Assembly (NCBI GenBank): GCA_946543085.1
Contig: CAMNLM010000001.1
Span: forward strand, 1 to 64,000
Source: an uncultured Clostridia bacterium
GTDB taxonomy: Bacteria; Bacillota; Clostridia; Christensenellales; Aristaeellaceae
Reading direction: 5' to 3'
DNA: 64,000 bases
A program made the position numbers and the translations under genes. The stretch's first letter is position 1; every line of letters begins with the position of its first letter. The notes under the pieces are model-generated. The model was not told where the DNA came from, searched no databases, and was given only the letters and a program-made list of their open reading frames with translations. This document shows, in pieces, positions 25,172 to 33,015 of this stretch.

Positions 25172-25290
25172 GCCCTCCGCAGGAGCGCTCTTTGCAGGGG
25201 TCCGGGGGAGATTTCTCGGAGAGAAATCTCCCCCGGCGCGTTTCTTGAACCCCCTTCCCGTCGGGAAGGGGGCAGGGGGATGGGCGCAAT
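25171..25290 (+). repeat. Family A intergenic repeat, copy 3
   Basis: Box at 25171-25201, a perfect 16-bp hairpin (25202-25217 with 25221-25236, loop GGA) and a second hairpin of 10 bp (25250-25259 with 25263-25272), then G-runs to about 25283. The inner half of the first stem (AGATTTCTC) and the whole second stem differ from copies 1, 2 and 4, yet both remain fully paired. Confidence 0.85.
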
Positions 25291-25330
25291 TGCCCGAGAC
25301 AGCAGGATAATCGATTGCGAGGTAACCGCC

Positions 25331-25768
25331 ATGAAACACTTCCTCGTTCTGAATGGTCCCAACATCAACCTGACCGGTATCCGCGAAAAGAACGTCTATG
25401 GCGATCAGAACTATGATACGCTGGTTCAGAAGATCGCCCGCGAGGCCGACCGCCTCGAATGCCGCGTGGATTGCTTCCAGTCCAACCATGAGGGCGCGCT
25501 GATCGACGCGATTCAGAAAGCCTGGGCGGACGGCATGGACGGCATCATCTTCAACCCCGGCGGCTACACGCACACCTCCGTCGCCCTGCGCGACGCCATC
25601 GCCTCCGTGCCGATCCCGACCGTTGAGGTGCACATGAGCAATATCCATGCCCGCGAGAGCTTCCGCCACGTCTCGATGACGGCCGCCTCCTGCGTCGGGC
25701 AGATCGTCGGCTTCGGCTTCGACGGCTATCTCATGGCCCTGCGCTATCTCGCGGGGAGAGACGACTGA
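25331..25768 (+). CDS. aroQ: 3-dehydroquinate dehydratase, type II
   Basis: Third step of the shikimate pathway: 3-dehydroquinate to 3-dehydroshikimate. The 145-residue length is typical. Signatures: LNGPNINLTGIREKNVYG (catalytic Tyr near residue 23), SNHEGALID, FNPGGYTHTSVALRDAI (about 77-93), and VEVHMSNIHARESFRH (catalytic His region). ATG 25331 was chosen because homology begins there; the ribosome-binding site is weak (GAGGTAAC). Isolated from other aro genes and directly downstream of a family A repeat. Confidence 0.95.
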   Translation: MKHFLVLNGPNINLTGIREKNVYGDQNYDTLVQKIAREADRLECRVDCFQSNHEGALIDAIQKAWADGMDGIIFNPGGYTHTSVALRDAIASVPIPTVEVHMSNIHARESFRHVSMTAASCVGQIVGFGFDGYLMALRYLAGRDD

Positions 25769-25845
25769 GCTATGCAGCGCACGTTCACGGGGCGTGCGCT
25801 TTCTTCATGCTGGTTTTCCCGCGACCGACCGAAAGGAGACCTCCC

Positions 25846-26355
25846 ATGGCTGAGCGGCAGCGCCTGACCCACGGCTTTCCGCCCTTTTACCGCCCGGACT
25901 CCCGCCTGCTGATTCTCGGCAGCTTTCCTTCGGTCAAGTCCAGGGCGCAGGCGTTTTTCTACGGGCATCCGCAGAACCGCTTCTGGCCGGTGATGGCGCG
26001 GCTGTGCGGGGAGGATACGCCTCTGACCGTGCCCGAGCGCGCGGCCTTTCTGGAGCGAAACCGCATCGCCCTGTACGACGTGATCGAGGCGTGCAGCATC
26101 GTCGGCTCCTCGGACAGCTCCATCCGCGACGTGGAGCCGGCCGAGCTGCGCCCGATCCTCGACGGCAGCCAGGTGGGCCGCCGTATCTTCGTCAACGGCA
26201 AGACCGCGGCGCGCCTGTATGAAAAGTACCTGCTGCCAAGCCTGGGCATCGAAGCCACCTGTCTGCCCTCCTCCAGCCCCGCCAACGCGGTGTTTTCCCT
26301 GGACAGACTGACTGAGGTCTGGGGGCAGGCGCTGGGAACGGCACTTTGCCTGTAA
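25846..26355 (+). CDS. Uracil-DNA-glycosylase-fold DNA-deoxyinosine glycosylase
   Basis: A 169-residue member of the UDG superfamily, closest by eye to the DNA-deoxyinosine (hypoxanthine) glycosylases of TIGR04274. Features: GFPPFYRPDSRLLILGSFPSVKS (the G-S-F/x-P-S water-activating loop), FFYGHPQNRFWPV, the middle segment ALYDVIEACSIVGSSDSSI, FVNGKTAA and the late LPSSSPANA loop (about 143-151) that replaces the HPSPLS motif of classical UDG. Expected role: removing deaminated adenine from DNA. ATG 25846 follows AAAGGAG. Confidence 0.85.
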   Translation: MAERQRLTHGFPPFYRPDSRLLILGSFPSVKSRAQAFFYGHPQNRFWPVMARLCGEDTPLTVPERAAFLERNRIALYDVIEACSIVGSSDSSIRDVEPAELRPILDGSQVGRRIFVNGKTAARLYEKYLLPSLGIEATCLPSSSPANAVFSLDRLTEVWGQALGTALCL

Positions 26356-26368
26356 GGAGGTACACGCG

Positions 26369-27025
26369 ATGAGCTCAGATCAGAACCTGCCGAACGCTCA
26401 GGAGCTTCCCTCCTGGACCCTGAACTCCCGCCTCTTCGACGAGGAGCGCATGTACGCCTACGTGCAATCCAAGGCGCAGAGCCTGGGCCTCCCCCAAACC
26501 CTGGCGGCCCTGCCCTTCGCCTGCGAAAAGCACCGGGGCCAGGTGCGCAAGGCCAGCGAGCCCATCCCCTACATCATCCATCCGCTGACCCTCGCCTGCC
26601 ACGCCCTGGCGATGAACCTGACGGACGACGACCTGCTGGCGGCGCTGCTGCTCCACGACGTGGTGGAGGACACGGGCACGCCCCTGTCCGAGCTGCCCGT
26701 GGGCGACAGGGTTCGGGAGATCGTGGCGCTGGTGTCCTACAACACCTACCCGGGGGAGAAGGAGGCCATCAAGGCCGAGTATTACGCCCACATTGTCGGG
26801 GACGCCACCGCCGCCCTGGTCAAGTGCATCGACCGGTGCAACAACCTCTCCGGCATGGCGGACGGTTTTGACAGAGGGAAGATGGCCTCCTACATCCGGC
26901 AGACGGAGAAGGATATCCTGCCCCTGCTGAGCGTGGTGAAGGCGGAGCCAGCCTACAACAGCGCCGCCTAGCTGCTGCGCTACCAGATGACCGCCCTGCT
27001 GGAGATGGCGAAGCGGATGCTCTGA
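26369..27025 (+). pseudogene. HD-domain phosphohydrolase (SpoT hydrolase-like) interrupted by an in-frame amber codon
   Basis: Residues 1-200 form an HD hydrolase like the N-terminal domain of RelA/SpoT: FACEKHRGQVRKASEPIPYIIHP, LLAALLLHDVVEDTG (H-D at about 94-95) and VKCIDRCNNLSG. Codon 201 is TAG (26969-26971), but the same frame continues with a sensible helix (LLRYQMTALLEMAKRML) to TGA at 27023-27025, which is where related proteins end. So this is a nonsense mutation, a readthrough site or a sequencing error. The shortened product keeps all visible metal-site residues and may still work. AAGGAGG precedes the ATG; 13 nt after the glycosylase gene, likely one operon. Confidence 0.75.
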
Positions 27026-27052
27026 GAGGGCCGGCGCACCCTTGGACTCACG

Positions 27053-27117
27053 AAAGTTTGCACGATAGCGTGCAAACTTTTGCTGTTTTGGCGATTCTTT
27101 GCACGATAGTGTGCAAA
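27053..27117. terminator. Twin TTTGCACGATAG hairpins between convergent genes
   Basis: First hairpin: 12-bp perfect stem AAAGTTTGCACG/CGTGCAAACTTT with loop ATAG (27053-27080), followed by TTTT on the plus strand. Second: TTTGCAC/GTGCAAA (27098-27117), followed by an A-run. The two share the word TTTGCACGATAG and probably terminate transcription from both sides. Confidence 0.7.
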
Positions 27118-27171
27118 AAAACAGGAACGCGGCGGCTGCCGGTTCCTGCTTTCCGGGAGATGGATACCCCC

Positions 27172-29214
27172 TCACTTCACGGTGTTCTGTTCCTCGAGCA
27201 GCGCCTGGACGCGCCCGAAGTAGCGCTCCACCTCGTCGTCTGTCAGCTTCATGCGCTTCTGGAGCATGCCGACGATCTTCTTCGGGCGGACGCGGGCATA
27301 GTATTTCGTCGCGTTGACATTGGTGCGCCAGCGCTTCATGGTCAGGTAGGGCCAGCGCTTGTTCTGCCGCGGAAGCAGCTCCTCCAGGATGGCCTCCCAC
27401 GGGGCGAACTTGCTCTCCACATAGGGCCAGAGGAAGGAGGTCTCCAGCACCTCCGCGAAGCGGGTGAGGAAGCGGTCCTTCATCTCCGGCACCTTGATCA
27501 GGGCGTTCAGCGGCTCGTGGCGGAAGCCGTTGATGGTGCCCTTCACGTCCTTGATGTAGTATTCCAGGGGCGTGATCTCGCTGTCCGAGCCGGAGCCGAA
27601 GCTCGCCTCCACGTCGAAGAGCAGGTACTTCCACTTGCCGCCCGGGACGCGGTAGACGCGCACATTCGTGATGTCCGTGTTGCCGGAGATGATCTCGTAG
27701 CTCGCGTGGGTGAAGAGGCTGTCGACGTCCAGCCGGTCGGTCACGTAGGCCAGGTTGCCGTCCTCGTTGAGATCCTTCGTCTTGCAGAAGTCGCACAGCT
27801 CCACCCAGTCGGCGTTGCTGCCGTTCTGCACGAAGCGGTCGGAGCCCGTGCGGCCCAGCACGTCGATGGCGTCCACCGCGGCCTCCTGGTCGAGGTCAAT
27901 GCCCTCCCACTGGGCGACCATGTACTTGTTGATCTTCTCGCGCAGGTTGTAGTGGCCCCAGTATTCGCCGTTGATGAAGAGCACCATGGGCCGCGCGTCC
28001 TGGTAGCACAGGTCGAGGTTTTCCGCCAGGGAGGTGAAGACGACGTCGCGCAGGCGCTCGGAGTAGGCGTCGGAGTTCGTCGAGCGTAGCAGCAGGGCCT
28101 TGTACTTGTCGTAATCGCGGTTGGGGAAGGGGTTGAAGTTGAAGTAATCCTCCCCCCAGGCCTTGCGGGCGTAGACGGCGATGGACTTCTGCGCGTTCTG
28201 CTTGGCGGAGTGCCCGGCGGTGGTGAAGGTGCCCATCTGGCTGATGATGAGCTGTCCGTTCTCGTCGAAATACTCGATGCTGGTCGGGTACTCCCAGTCC
28301 TTGTCGTAATTGGGGATGGAGCCGGTTCCCTTGACCAGGGCGCCGGTCTTTTTGTTGAAGAGATACTTGTCGTCGGTGACGAGGCTCACCACGGCGACAG
28401 GCAGCGGGTCGTCGATGAAATAGGTCGCGCTGACCGTGGCGGAGGGCACCTTGCCCTCAGCGAAGGCGCGCACGCGCAGGGGCGTCGTCTTGTCGAGGCT
28501 CAGGCCGTCCGCGGGAAAGGCCTTGGATTTCTCCGTCGGGGTCGCGCCGTTGATTGTGTAGCGCAGGGCGCTCCCCGCGGGCGCGGCCGCCGTGACGGTG
28601 ACGCTGCCCTCGTAGAAGCCGGCGGTGGTTTCAATCGCCGGCGTTTCGACGCGCGCGGGATAGGCGTTCTTCCCGTTCTTCTTGCCAGGGGTGGCCTCCT
28701 CGAAGTAGCCGGCCTCGCCGCCATCCGCGGGCAGGCCCCAGGAGATGTTGCCGAATTGCTCCGGGAACTCCATGGTGTCCACGAGCGCGCCGTCCGCGTC
28801 GGACAGCAGCACCTGGTCGCCCTTGGAGGCACTGAGCTTGAAGTCCGCGTACAGCACGCCCTTCGTGCCCGGCAAGGGGTCGTCCCCGATGCACTGGACC
28901 ACGAGGTAACCGTCCTTTTTGAGCTTCGTGCCTTCCGGGAAGCTCCAGCGCAGCGGCTGCTTCTTGCTGTCGCTCAGATGCCAGCCGCTGAGGTTCACGG
29001 CCTTGCCGCTCACGTTGTGCAGCTCCACCCAGTCGTAGGCGTGGCCGTTCTCCCAGGTGCCGTTGGAGGCCATGACCTCGCTGATGACGACGGCGGCCCC
29101 GGACGCGGCTTCGGCGGCCTGCAGGGGCAGCGCGGCGGCGAGCGGAAGGATCAGCGCCAGCGTCATAAGGAGCGATAAAGCGCGGCGCGCGTCAGAAATA
29201 ATGGAATGATTCAT
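27172..29214 (-). CDS. Exported lamin-tail/CotH kinase protein, second paralogue
   Basis: 680 residues, secreted: signal peptide about 1-35 (RRALSLLMTLALILPLAAALPLQAAEA). One LTD domain (about 37-165; VVISEVMASN, YDWVELHN, GWHLSDSKKQPLRW), then a chitobiase-like domain (LRYTINGATPT, about 215-275) and a CotH domain (about 280-650; AVVSLVTDD, VLFINGEYWGHYNLREKIN, WKYLLFDVEASFG). It differs from the protein at 21202 by having a cleavable signal and a single LTD. ATG 29214 follows AAAGGGGGT. Transcribed toward the HD gene. Confidence 0.9.
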   Translation of the reverse strand: MNHSIISDARRALSLLMTLALILPLAAALPLQAAEAASGAAVVISEVMASNGTWENGHAYDWVELHNVSGKAVNLSGWHLSDSKKQPLRWSFPEGTKLKKDGYLVVQCIGDDPLPGTKGVLYADFKLSASKGDQVLLSDADGALVDTMEFPEQFGNISWGLPADGGEAGYFEEATPGKKNGKNAYPARVETPAIETTAGFYEGSVTVTAAAPAGSALRYTINGATPTEKSKAFPADGLSLDKTTPLRVRAFAEGKVPSATVSATYFIDDPLPVAVVSLVTDDKYLFNKKTGALVKGTGSIPNYDKDWEYPTSIEYFDENGQLIISQMGTFTTAGHSAKQNAQKSIAVYARKAWGEDYFNFNPFPNRDYDKYKALLLRSTNSDAYSERLRDVVFTSLAENLDLCYQDARPMVLFINGEYWGHYNLREKINKYMVAQWEGIDLDQEAAVDAIDVLGRTGSDRFVQNGSNADWVELCDFCKTKDLNEDGNLAYVTDRLDVDSLFTHASYEIISGNTDITNVRVYRVPGGKWKYLLFDVEASFGSGSDSEITPLEYYIKDVKGTINGFRHEPLNALIKVPEMKDRFLTRFAEVLETSFLWPYVESKFAPWEAILEELLPRQNKRWPYLTMKRWRTNVNATKYYARVRPKKIVGMLQKRMKLTDDEVERYFGRVQALLEEQNTVK

Positions 29215-29246
29215 CCGGAATTGCACCCCCTTTGCGGTATGGTGGC

Positions 29247-29275
29247 ATTGTACCATGAATCGGGGAAAGGCACAA
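29247..29275 (-). promoter_or_regulatory. Promoter of the second CotH gene
   Basis: Minus strand TTGTGC (29270-29275), 17 nt, TACAAT (29247-29252). Confidence 0.75.
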
Positions 29276-29322
29276 GCCGGGACAGCGCTGCCGCCGTCCC
29301 GCAGCGGCGGGGGAGAGGACGC

Positions 29323-29361
29323 AAAAAAGCCCGGCGTCTCATCGCGAGCGCCGGGCTTTTG
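29323..29361 (-). terminator. Terminator of the glycosyltransferase gene
   Basis: AGCCCGGCG (29328-29336) pairs with CGCCGGGCT (29349-29357). The A-run at 29323-29328 is the U-tract on the minus strand. Confidence 0.85.
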
Positions 29362-29381
29362 CGCACTGTTCGTTTTGCGGA

Positions 29382-30392
29382 TCAGATCATCTTGTCCGCC
29401 ACCAGCAGGAAGTGGCTGATCTTAGAAATCAGGGTGGGGTCCTGCTGGAAGGTCCACGCGCCGACCTTGTAGAGCGGATTCTGCAGGCTGCATTCGGGGA
29501 GGATGCGCTTCACCGTCTCGATGGTCTCGTTCCACTCCTCGGGCGCCTTGTCGCGGCCGATGTGCTCGATCTTGCCGAGCACGTTGCAGGCCAGGGGAAG
29601 CACCGAGTCGTTGGCGAGGCCGACGAGCTCCGGGTGGTGCTCCCGCATGTACTGGGCCGTGTTCATGCGCACGTGGATGCCGTCCATGTGCCGCCGGATG
29701 TCCAGGCTCGTGGAGAGCGAGCCGGAGCGCACCATGTAGTGGTAGACCACGCGGTTGACCACCGCGCAGCTGCCCGCGGCCTCCAGGAGGTAGGGCATCA
29801 CATAGATGTCCTCATAGATCACCCCGACCGGGAAACGCACGTGCTCGAACACGTCGCGGCGGAAGAGCTTCGTCCACATGTGGTTGAGGTTGACGCCGTG
29901 GGTGAGGAAGTACTTCTGCGCGTCGTCCACCGTGCGCAGAACCGCGGGATGCGCGCCGACGCGCCGCTCGAGCGTGCCGTGGCTGCCCTTGTGACACTCG
30001 TTGTAAGCGCCCATCGCGATGGCGGTGTGATGCTTCTTCGCGGCCAGGTAGAGGGTCTCGATCGCCTTGGGCGGCATCTCGTCGTCGCTGTCGGCAAAGC
30101 CGATCCATTCGCCGCTGGCCGCCTCCAGACCCGCGTTGCGCGCGGCGGAAGCCCCGCCGTTGGGCACCTGGATCATGCGGAAGCGCCGATCCAGCTCCAC
30201 ATATTCACGCAGGATGCCGGCAGTCGCATCCGTGCTGCCGTCATCGATCATCAGAATTTCCAGGTTGCGGTAGGTCTGCTTCCGAACAGACTCCAGCGTA
30301 TGCCGGATATACTGCTCCGTGTTGTACACGGGCATGATGATGCTGATCAGCGGCAGATGTTCGCCAGCCCCCAAAAGGGACGACTTTGCCAT
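29382..30392 (-). CDS. Family 2 glycosyltransferase
   Basis: A 336-residue GT-A fold glycosyltransferase. N-terminal domain: SIIMPVYNTEQYIRHTLESV (about 17-36), ILMIDDGSTDAT (about 47-58), NGGASAARNAGLEAASGEWIGFADSDDEM with the metal-binding D-S-D-D at about 100-104. The C-terminal half (about 130-336) is helical without membrane segments, so it is cytoplasmic. Probably adds a sugar to a cell-surface glycan; acceptor unknown. CTTGGAGGTGAAGGT precedes the ATG. It has its own promoter and terminator and is not inside a polysaccharide cluster. Confidence 0.9.
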   Translation of the reverse strand: MAKSSLLGAGEHLPLISIIMPVYNTEQYIRHTLESVRKQTYRNLEILMIDDGSTDATAGILREYVELDRRFRMIQVPNGGASAARNAGLEAASGEWIGFADSDDEMPPKAIETLYLAAKKHHTAIAMGAYNECHKGSHGTLERRVGAHPAVLRTVDDAQKYFLTHGVNLNHMWTKLFRRDVFEHVRFPVGVIYEDIYVMPYLLEAAGSCAVVNRVVYHYMVRSGSLSTSLDIRRHMDGIHVRMNTAQYMREHHPELVGLANDSVLPLACNVLGKIEHIGRDKAPEEWNETIETVKRILPECSLQNPLYKVGAWTFQQDPTLISKISHFLLVADKMI

Positions 30393-30416
30393 ACCTTCAC
30401 CTCCAAGTGCCCTGCT

Positions 30417-30445
30417 ATTCTACCAGAGGGGAAGGAAAAAAGCAA
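30417..30445 (-). promoter_or_regulatory. Promoter of the glycosyltransferase gene
   Basis: Minus strand TTGCTT (30440-30445), 17 nt, TAGAAT (30417-30422). Confidence 0.65.
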
Positions 30446-30473
30446 GGTGATATTTCCCGGGCGCGCGCACACT

Positions 30474-30503
30474 GGACAGAAAGGGACAGAAAGGGACAGA
30501 AAG
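30474..30503. repeat. 10-bp tandem repeat, three copies
   Basis: GGACAGAAAG repeated three times between the glycosyltransferase promoter and the 3' end of the cyclophilin-like gene. No function seen. Confidence 0.85.
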
Positions 30504-30545
30504 GAAAGCCTCCCGCGGCGGGGAAGCGCGGCATCCGCCAGGGTC

Positions 30546-31349
30546 TCACTGCTTCTCCCGGAAGGTGACCTCCGCGTCCCCGCTGCCGAGCGCCTCCGCC
30601 AGCCCCTCGGGGGAAAGGACGCGCCCGATGTCCGTGTAGGTGTAGCCCGTCTGGAAGGTCTCGTAGAACAGCACCACGCAGCTTCCGCCGAACAGGCGGA
30701 TGTCGCCGGCCTCGATGGTGCCGGGACAATAGCTGTCGGTCGGCAGACTGTCGGACAGGTAATGGTATTTCTCGTTGCCGTTCAGCTCCTCCATGTCCAG
30801 CGTCATGGGCAGGAAGCTGCGGAAGGCGGCCGCGGCCTCGCTGTCCGCGAGCGCGACATCATAGACGGCGGAACCGATCTGCATTTCAATGGTGTTCATG
30901 GCTTTCTCCTTGTAAGCGGCTGTGAGACGGGCGGTCAGCGCCCAGAAATCCTCGTCGCCGGTGAGATGATAGTTGACCCGTCCGCCGTCCGCGCTCAGCC
31001 AGTGCGCCTCAAACAGCGCGCTGAAGCGCGAACCGTCGCTGAGGGTGAAGACGATCTGTGGGTACCAGTCCGTGACGGATTCGCCGCAGACGCCTGCCAG
31101 CCCCATCTTCCGCAGCGCGTCCCAGAGCGCCTGGGTCTCTTCCGGGTCCTCCGTGCGGAATTCGCTGACAGAGAAGCCGAGGCCCTCCGTGTAATCCGCC
31201 GAGGCGATGGAAGCGCCCGCGTCCAGCGCCTCCTGCATGGCGTCAAGGCCGGTGAGGGAGAGAAAGGCCGGTTCGCTCTCCGTGCGGCCGGATGCGGCTG
31301 AAGCCAGCAGCAGAACCGCGGACAGGAGCAGGATCAGAAAGCGTCGCAT
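30546..31349 (-). CDS. Exported protein with C-terminal cyclophilin-like domain
   Basis: 267 residues. Signal peptide about 1-24 (MRRFLILLLSAVLLLASAASG). About 30-145 is an uncharacterised alpha/beta domain (SEFRTEDPEETQALWDALRKMG...). About 151-260 is a cyclophilin-like (TM1367-type) beta-barrel: MNTIEMQIGSAVYDVAL, SFLPMTLDMEELNGNEKYHYL, SYCPGTIEAGDIRLFGGSCVVLFYETFQTGYTYTDIGRV. Stand-alone versions of this barrel are cytoplasmic proteins of unclear function. Met151 (ATG 30899) has AAGGAG at ideal distance inside the coding sequence, so a 117-residue barrel-only product is possible. ATG 31349 follows GGAGGT; the longer open frame lacks a signal peptide. Confidence 0.8.
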   Translation of the reverse strand: MRRFLILLLSAVLLLASAASGRTESEPAFLSLTGLDAMQEALDAGASIASADYTEGLGFSVSEFRTEDPEETQALWDALRKMGLAGVCGESVTDWYPQIVFTLSDGSRFSALFEAHWLSADGGRVNYHLTGDEDFWALTARLTAAYKEKAMNTIEMQIGSAVYDVALADSEAAAAFRSFLPMTLDMEELNGNEKYHYLSDSLPTDSYCPGTIEAGDIRLFGGSCVVLFYETFQTGYTYTDIGRVLSPEGLAEALGSGDAEVTFREKQ

Positions 31350-31452
31350 CACCTGACACCTCCGGTGAAGATTTCGCGAAGGCCGCGCGGGCCGGGGGAG
31401 GGGAATAGCCCTTCGCGGACACGCCGCGCGTCTTCTGTCTGGATACAGCTGC

Positions 31453-31481
31453 ATTTTATCATCGGAGCGGACGCTTGGCAA
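31453..31481 (-). promoter_or_regulatory. Promoter of the cyclophilin-like gene
   Basis: Minus strand TTGCCA (31476-31481), 17 nt, TAAAAT (31453-31458). Confidence 0.65.
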
Positions 31482-31543
31482 GAGCGGCCTGCGTTCCCGA
31501 CCGCGGCCTGCGCCGGCCTCCTGCCGGACGCTGAAAAAAGACC

Positions 31544-31572
31544 TTGACGAAAGTCCCGCTTTTTGTTATACT
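31544..31572 (+). promoter_or_regulatory. Promoter of the two tRNA-Ser genes
   Basis: TTGACG (31544-31549), 17 nt, TATACT (31567-31572), 16 nt before tRNA-Ser(TGA). Confidence 0.85.
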
Positions 31573-31588
31573 CTTCATGCTGGTTCAT

Positions 31589-31677
31589 GGAGAGATGGCC
31601 GAGCGGTTGAAGGCGCTGGTCTTGAAAACCAGTGATGTCGAAAGGCACCGGGGGTTCGAATCCCTCTCTCTCCGCCA
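31589..31677 (+). tRNA. tRNA-Ser (anticodon TGA)
   Basis: Class II tRNA. Acceptor GGAGAGA/TCTCTCC, anticodon stem CTGGT/ACCAG around CTTGAAA (anticodon TGA), long variable arm, T loop TTCGAAT. Discriminator G at 31674 and an encoded CCA at 31675-31677. Confidence 0.95.
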
Positions 31678-31693
31678 GCTTCATACTTGGTTT

Positions 31694-31781
31694 GGAGAAG
31701 TACCCAAGTGGCCGAAGGGGCTCCCCTGCTAAGGGAGTAGTGTGGGTAACCGCAGCCCGGGTTCAAATCCCGGCTTCTCCG
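31694..31781 (+). tRNA. tRNA-Ser (anticodon GCT)
   Basis: Class II tRNA. Acceptor GGAGAAG/CTTCTCC, anticodon stem CTCCC/GGGAG around CTGCTAA (anticodon GCT), long variable arm, T loop TTCAAAT. Discriminator G at 31781; CCA is not encoded. Co-transcribed with the preceding tRNA-Ser (16-nt gap). The cassette array of polyvalent-protein fragments begins just downstream. Confidence 0.95.
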
Positions 31782-31788
31782 CATAGAT

Positions 31789-31820
31789 CCTCGAAGACAT
31801 CAGGTTTTCGGGGGTTTTTT
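31789..31820 (+). terminator. Terminator of the tRNA-Ser pair
   Basis: CCTCGAA (31789-31795) pairs with TTCGGGG (31807-31813, one G-U), followed by T6 at 31815-31820. Confidence 0.75.
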
Positions 31821-31937
31821 CTTATGCTTTTTGCGGATGGAGAACAGAGGCGCTTTTTGTCTGCTGGCCACACAATCGCATGACGCGATTGTGGTGAAAG
31901 CATACGAAAACCGGGAATCCCTCTTCACGAGGACTGA

Positions 31938-32289
31938 AATGAAGGGCATACGTATGGAAACATCAGAAGTATATACGAACGCAATGATCCTGCGCAGACG
32001 CTGCGCAGCTGGACAAAAAATGGCGATGAAGTCACGATCTACTACAGAGACAAAAAAATGCTCAACGAGTGGGGAGATCAGATCACGACTGATGCCGATT
32101 CACTCATTGAGACTATGCTGAGTATACAGCAAAATACGGGCGCTGACAATGGAAAAAACGGAAAACATGAAAAATATGGCCTGGTCGACATCGACGACCA
32201 CGACGACACGACGGCGCGGCTGATCCGGGAGAACAACGACCTGGGCGAGACGCTGGCGGCGCAGGAGACGCTGACCGGCGCTTCGCCGT
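31938..32289 (+). pseudogene. Fragment 1: truncated polyvalent-protein module with conserved tail
   Basis: The frame is open from just after a TGA at 31935 but has no start codon until ATG 32058 inside the sequence, which lacks a ribosome-binding site. The translation NIRSIYERNDPAQTLRSW...GDEVTIYYRDKKMLNEW looks like the end of a modular mobile-element protein. It then runs into the tail YGLVDIDDHDDTTARLI...ENNDLGETLAAQETL (about 32178-32275), which is repeated downstream. The module is AT-rich, the tail GC-rich. Past about 32290 the frame enters a duplicated scrap of the P1 peptidase gene. Confidence 0.6.
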
Positions 32290-32295
32290 CCTTTG
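32121..32295 (+). repeat. 175-bp direct repeat, copy 1 (tail of fragment 1)
   Basis: Aligns without gaps to 33016-33190 at an offset of 895 bp. From about 32155 to 32271 the two are identical; mismatches cluster at both ends. It encodes the conserved tail. Confidence 0.9.
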
Positions 32296-32304
32296 GGTTT
32301 CTAT

Positions 32305-32356
32305 TTCTTTCCCAGATCCCTCTTCGCCGGGAAGCCGTACGCGCTCTCCGCGCTGG
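32305..32356. repeat. Duplicated 3' end of the P1 peptidase gene, copy 1
   Basis: About 50 bp around CCCTCTTCGCCGGGAAGCC match 33596-33647, which is the true 3' end of the P1 peptidase gene (minus strand, ESAYGFPAKRDL). The 19 bp just quoted are identical. This detached copy is fused to the LPD3-like fragment. Confidence 0.8.
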
Positions 32357-33015
32357 AGGCCGACACCAACCGGATGCAGGAGACGTACGACACGCTGCAC
32401 GCCTACATGGAGGCCATGGGCGAGAACGAGGCGTGGAGGGAAGAGGGAGGGGAGAACCGGACACGGTACAGCATCCAAGAGCTGGAAGATGGGACGCGAT
32501 ATGTAGAAATCGATACAAAACAGAAGTTCTTTGACATTATTGATCCAAAGGACTATGCGAAGAATGTTAAGAAGATCATCGTGAAATTATTTGCAGACGA
32601 TACGTATGACATCGGTGGCAAAACATCCGTAACGCATGCATCTGCAAAAGAGTACGCTTATCCAAAGGCGAGAACGAAAAAGAACATCAAGAACGCGAAA
32701 ATGCGCGCTTCTGTCGAACTGGATAAGCTGTTGGAGGTAAGCAGATTTGAGAAGCATGAGAATGATAATAGCACGCATTCTGAAGCTGTTGGAGGATGGG
32801 ATTATTACATAACACTGTTCAAAGTTGGTAAACGCTGGTATCAAGGGAAAGTGAATATAAAGATCACAGAAAATGGCCGGGAGTTTCATGATATAACAAA
32901 AATTCGAGATGTAACCGGTGATCAACCAGCTTACGGAACTGGTGCCGGTAACACCTCTAACGGCAGCCAAGGCCCTCAAGCCCGTAACGTCTTGATCCAA
33001 GGCGCCGCTGAAAAT

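Noticed and set aside
30546..30899. Two separate genes in the cyclophilin-like region
   Set aside because: There is no stop codon between the two parts, so a single fused gene is annotated; the internal start is kept only as a finding.
31694..31840. tRNA-Ser(GCT) as the attachment site of an integrated element
   Set aside because: No second copy of the tRNA 3' end was seen up to the P1 peptidase gene, and no integrase gene is present. The peptidase 3' end is the duplicated sequence instead.
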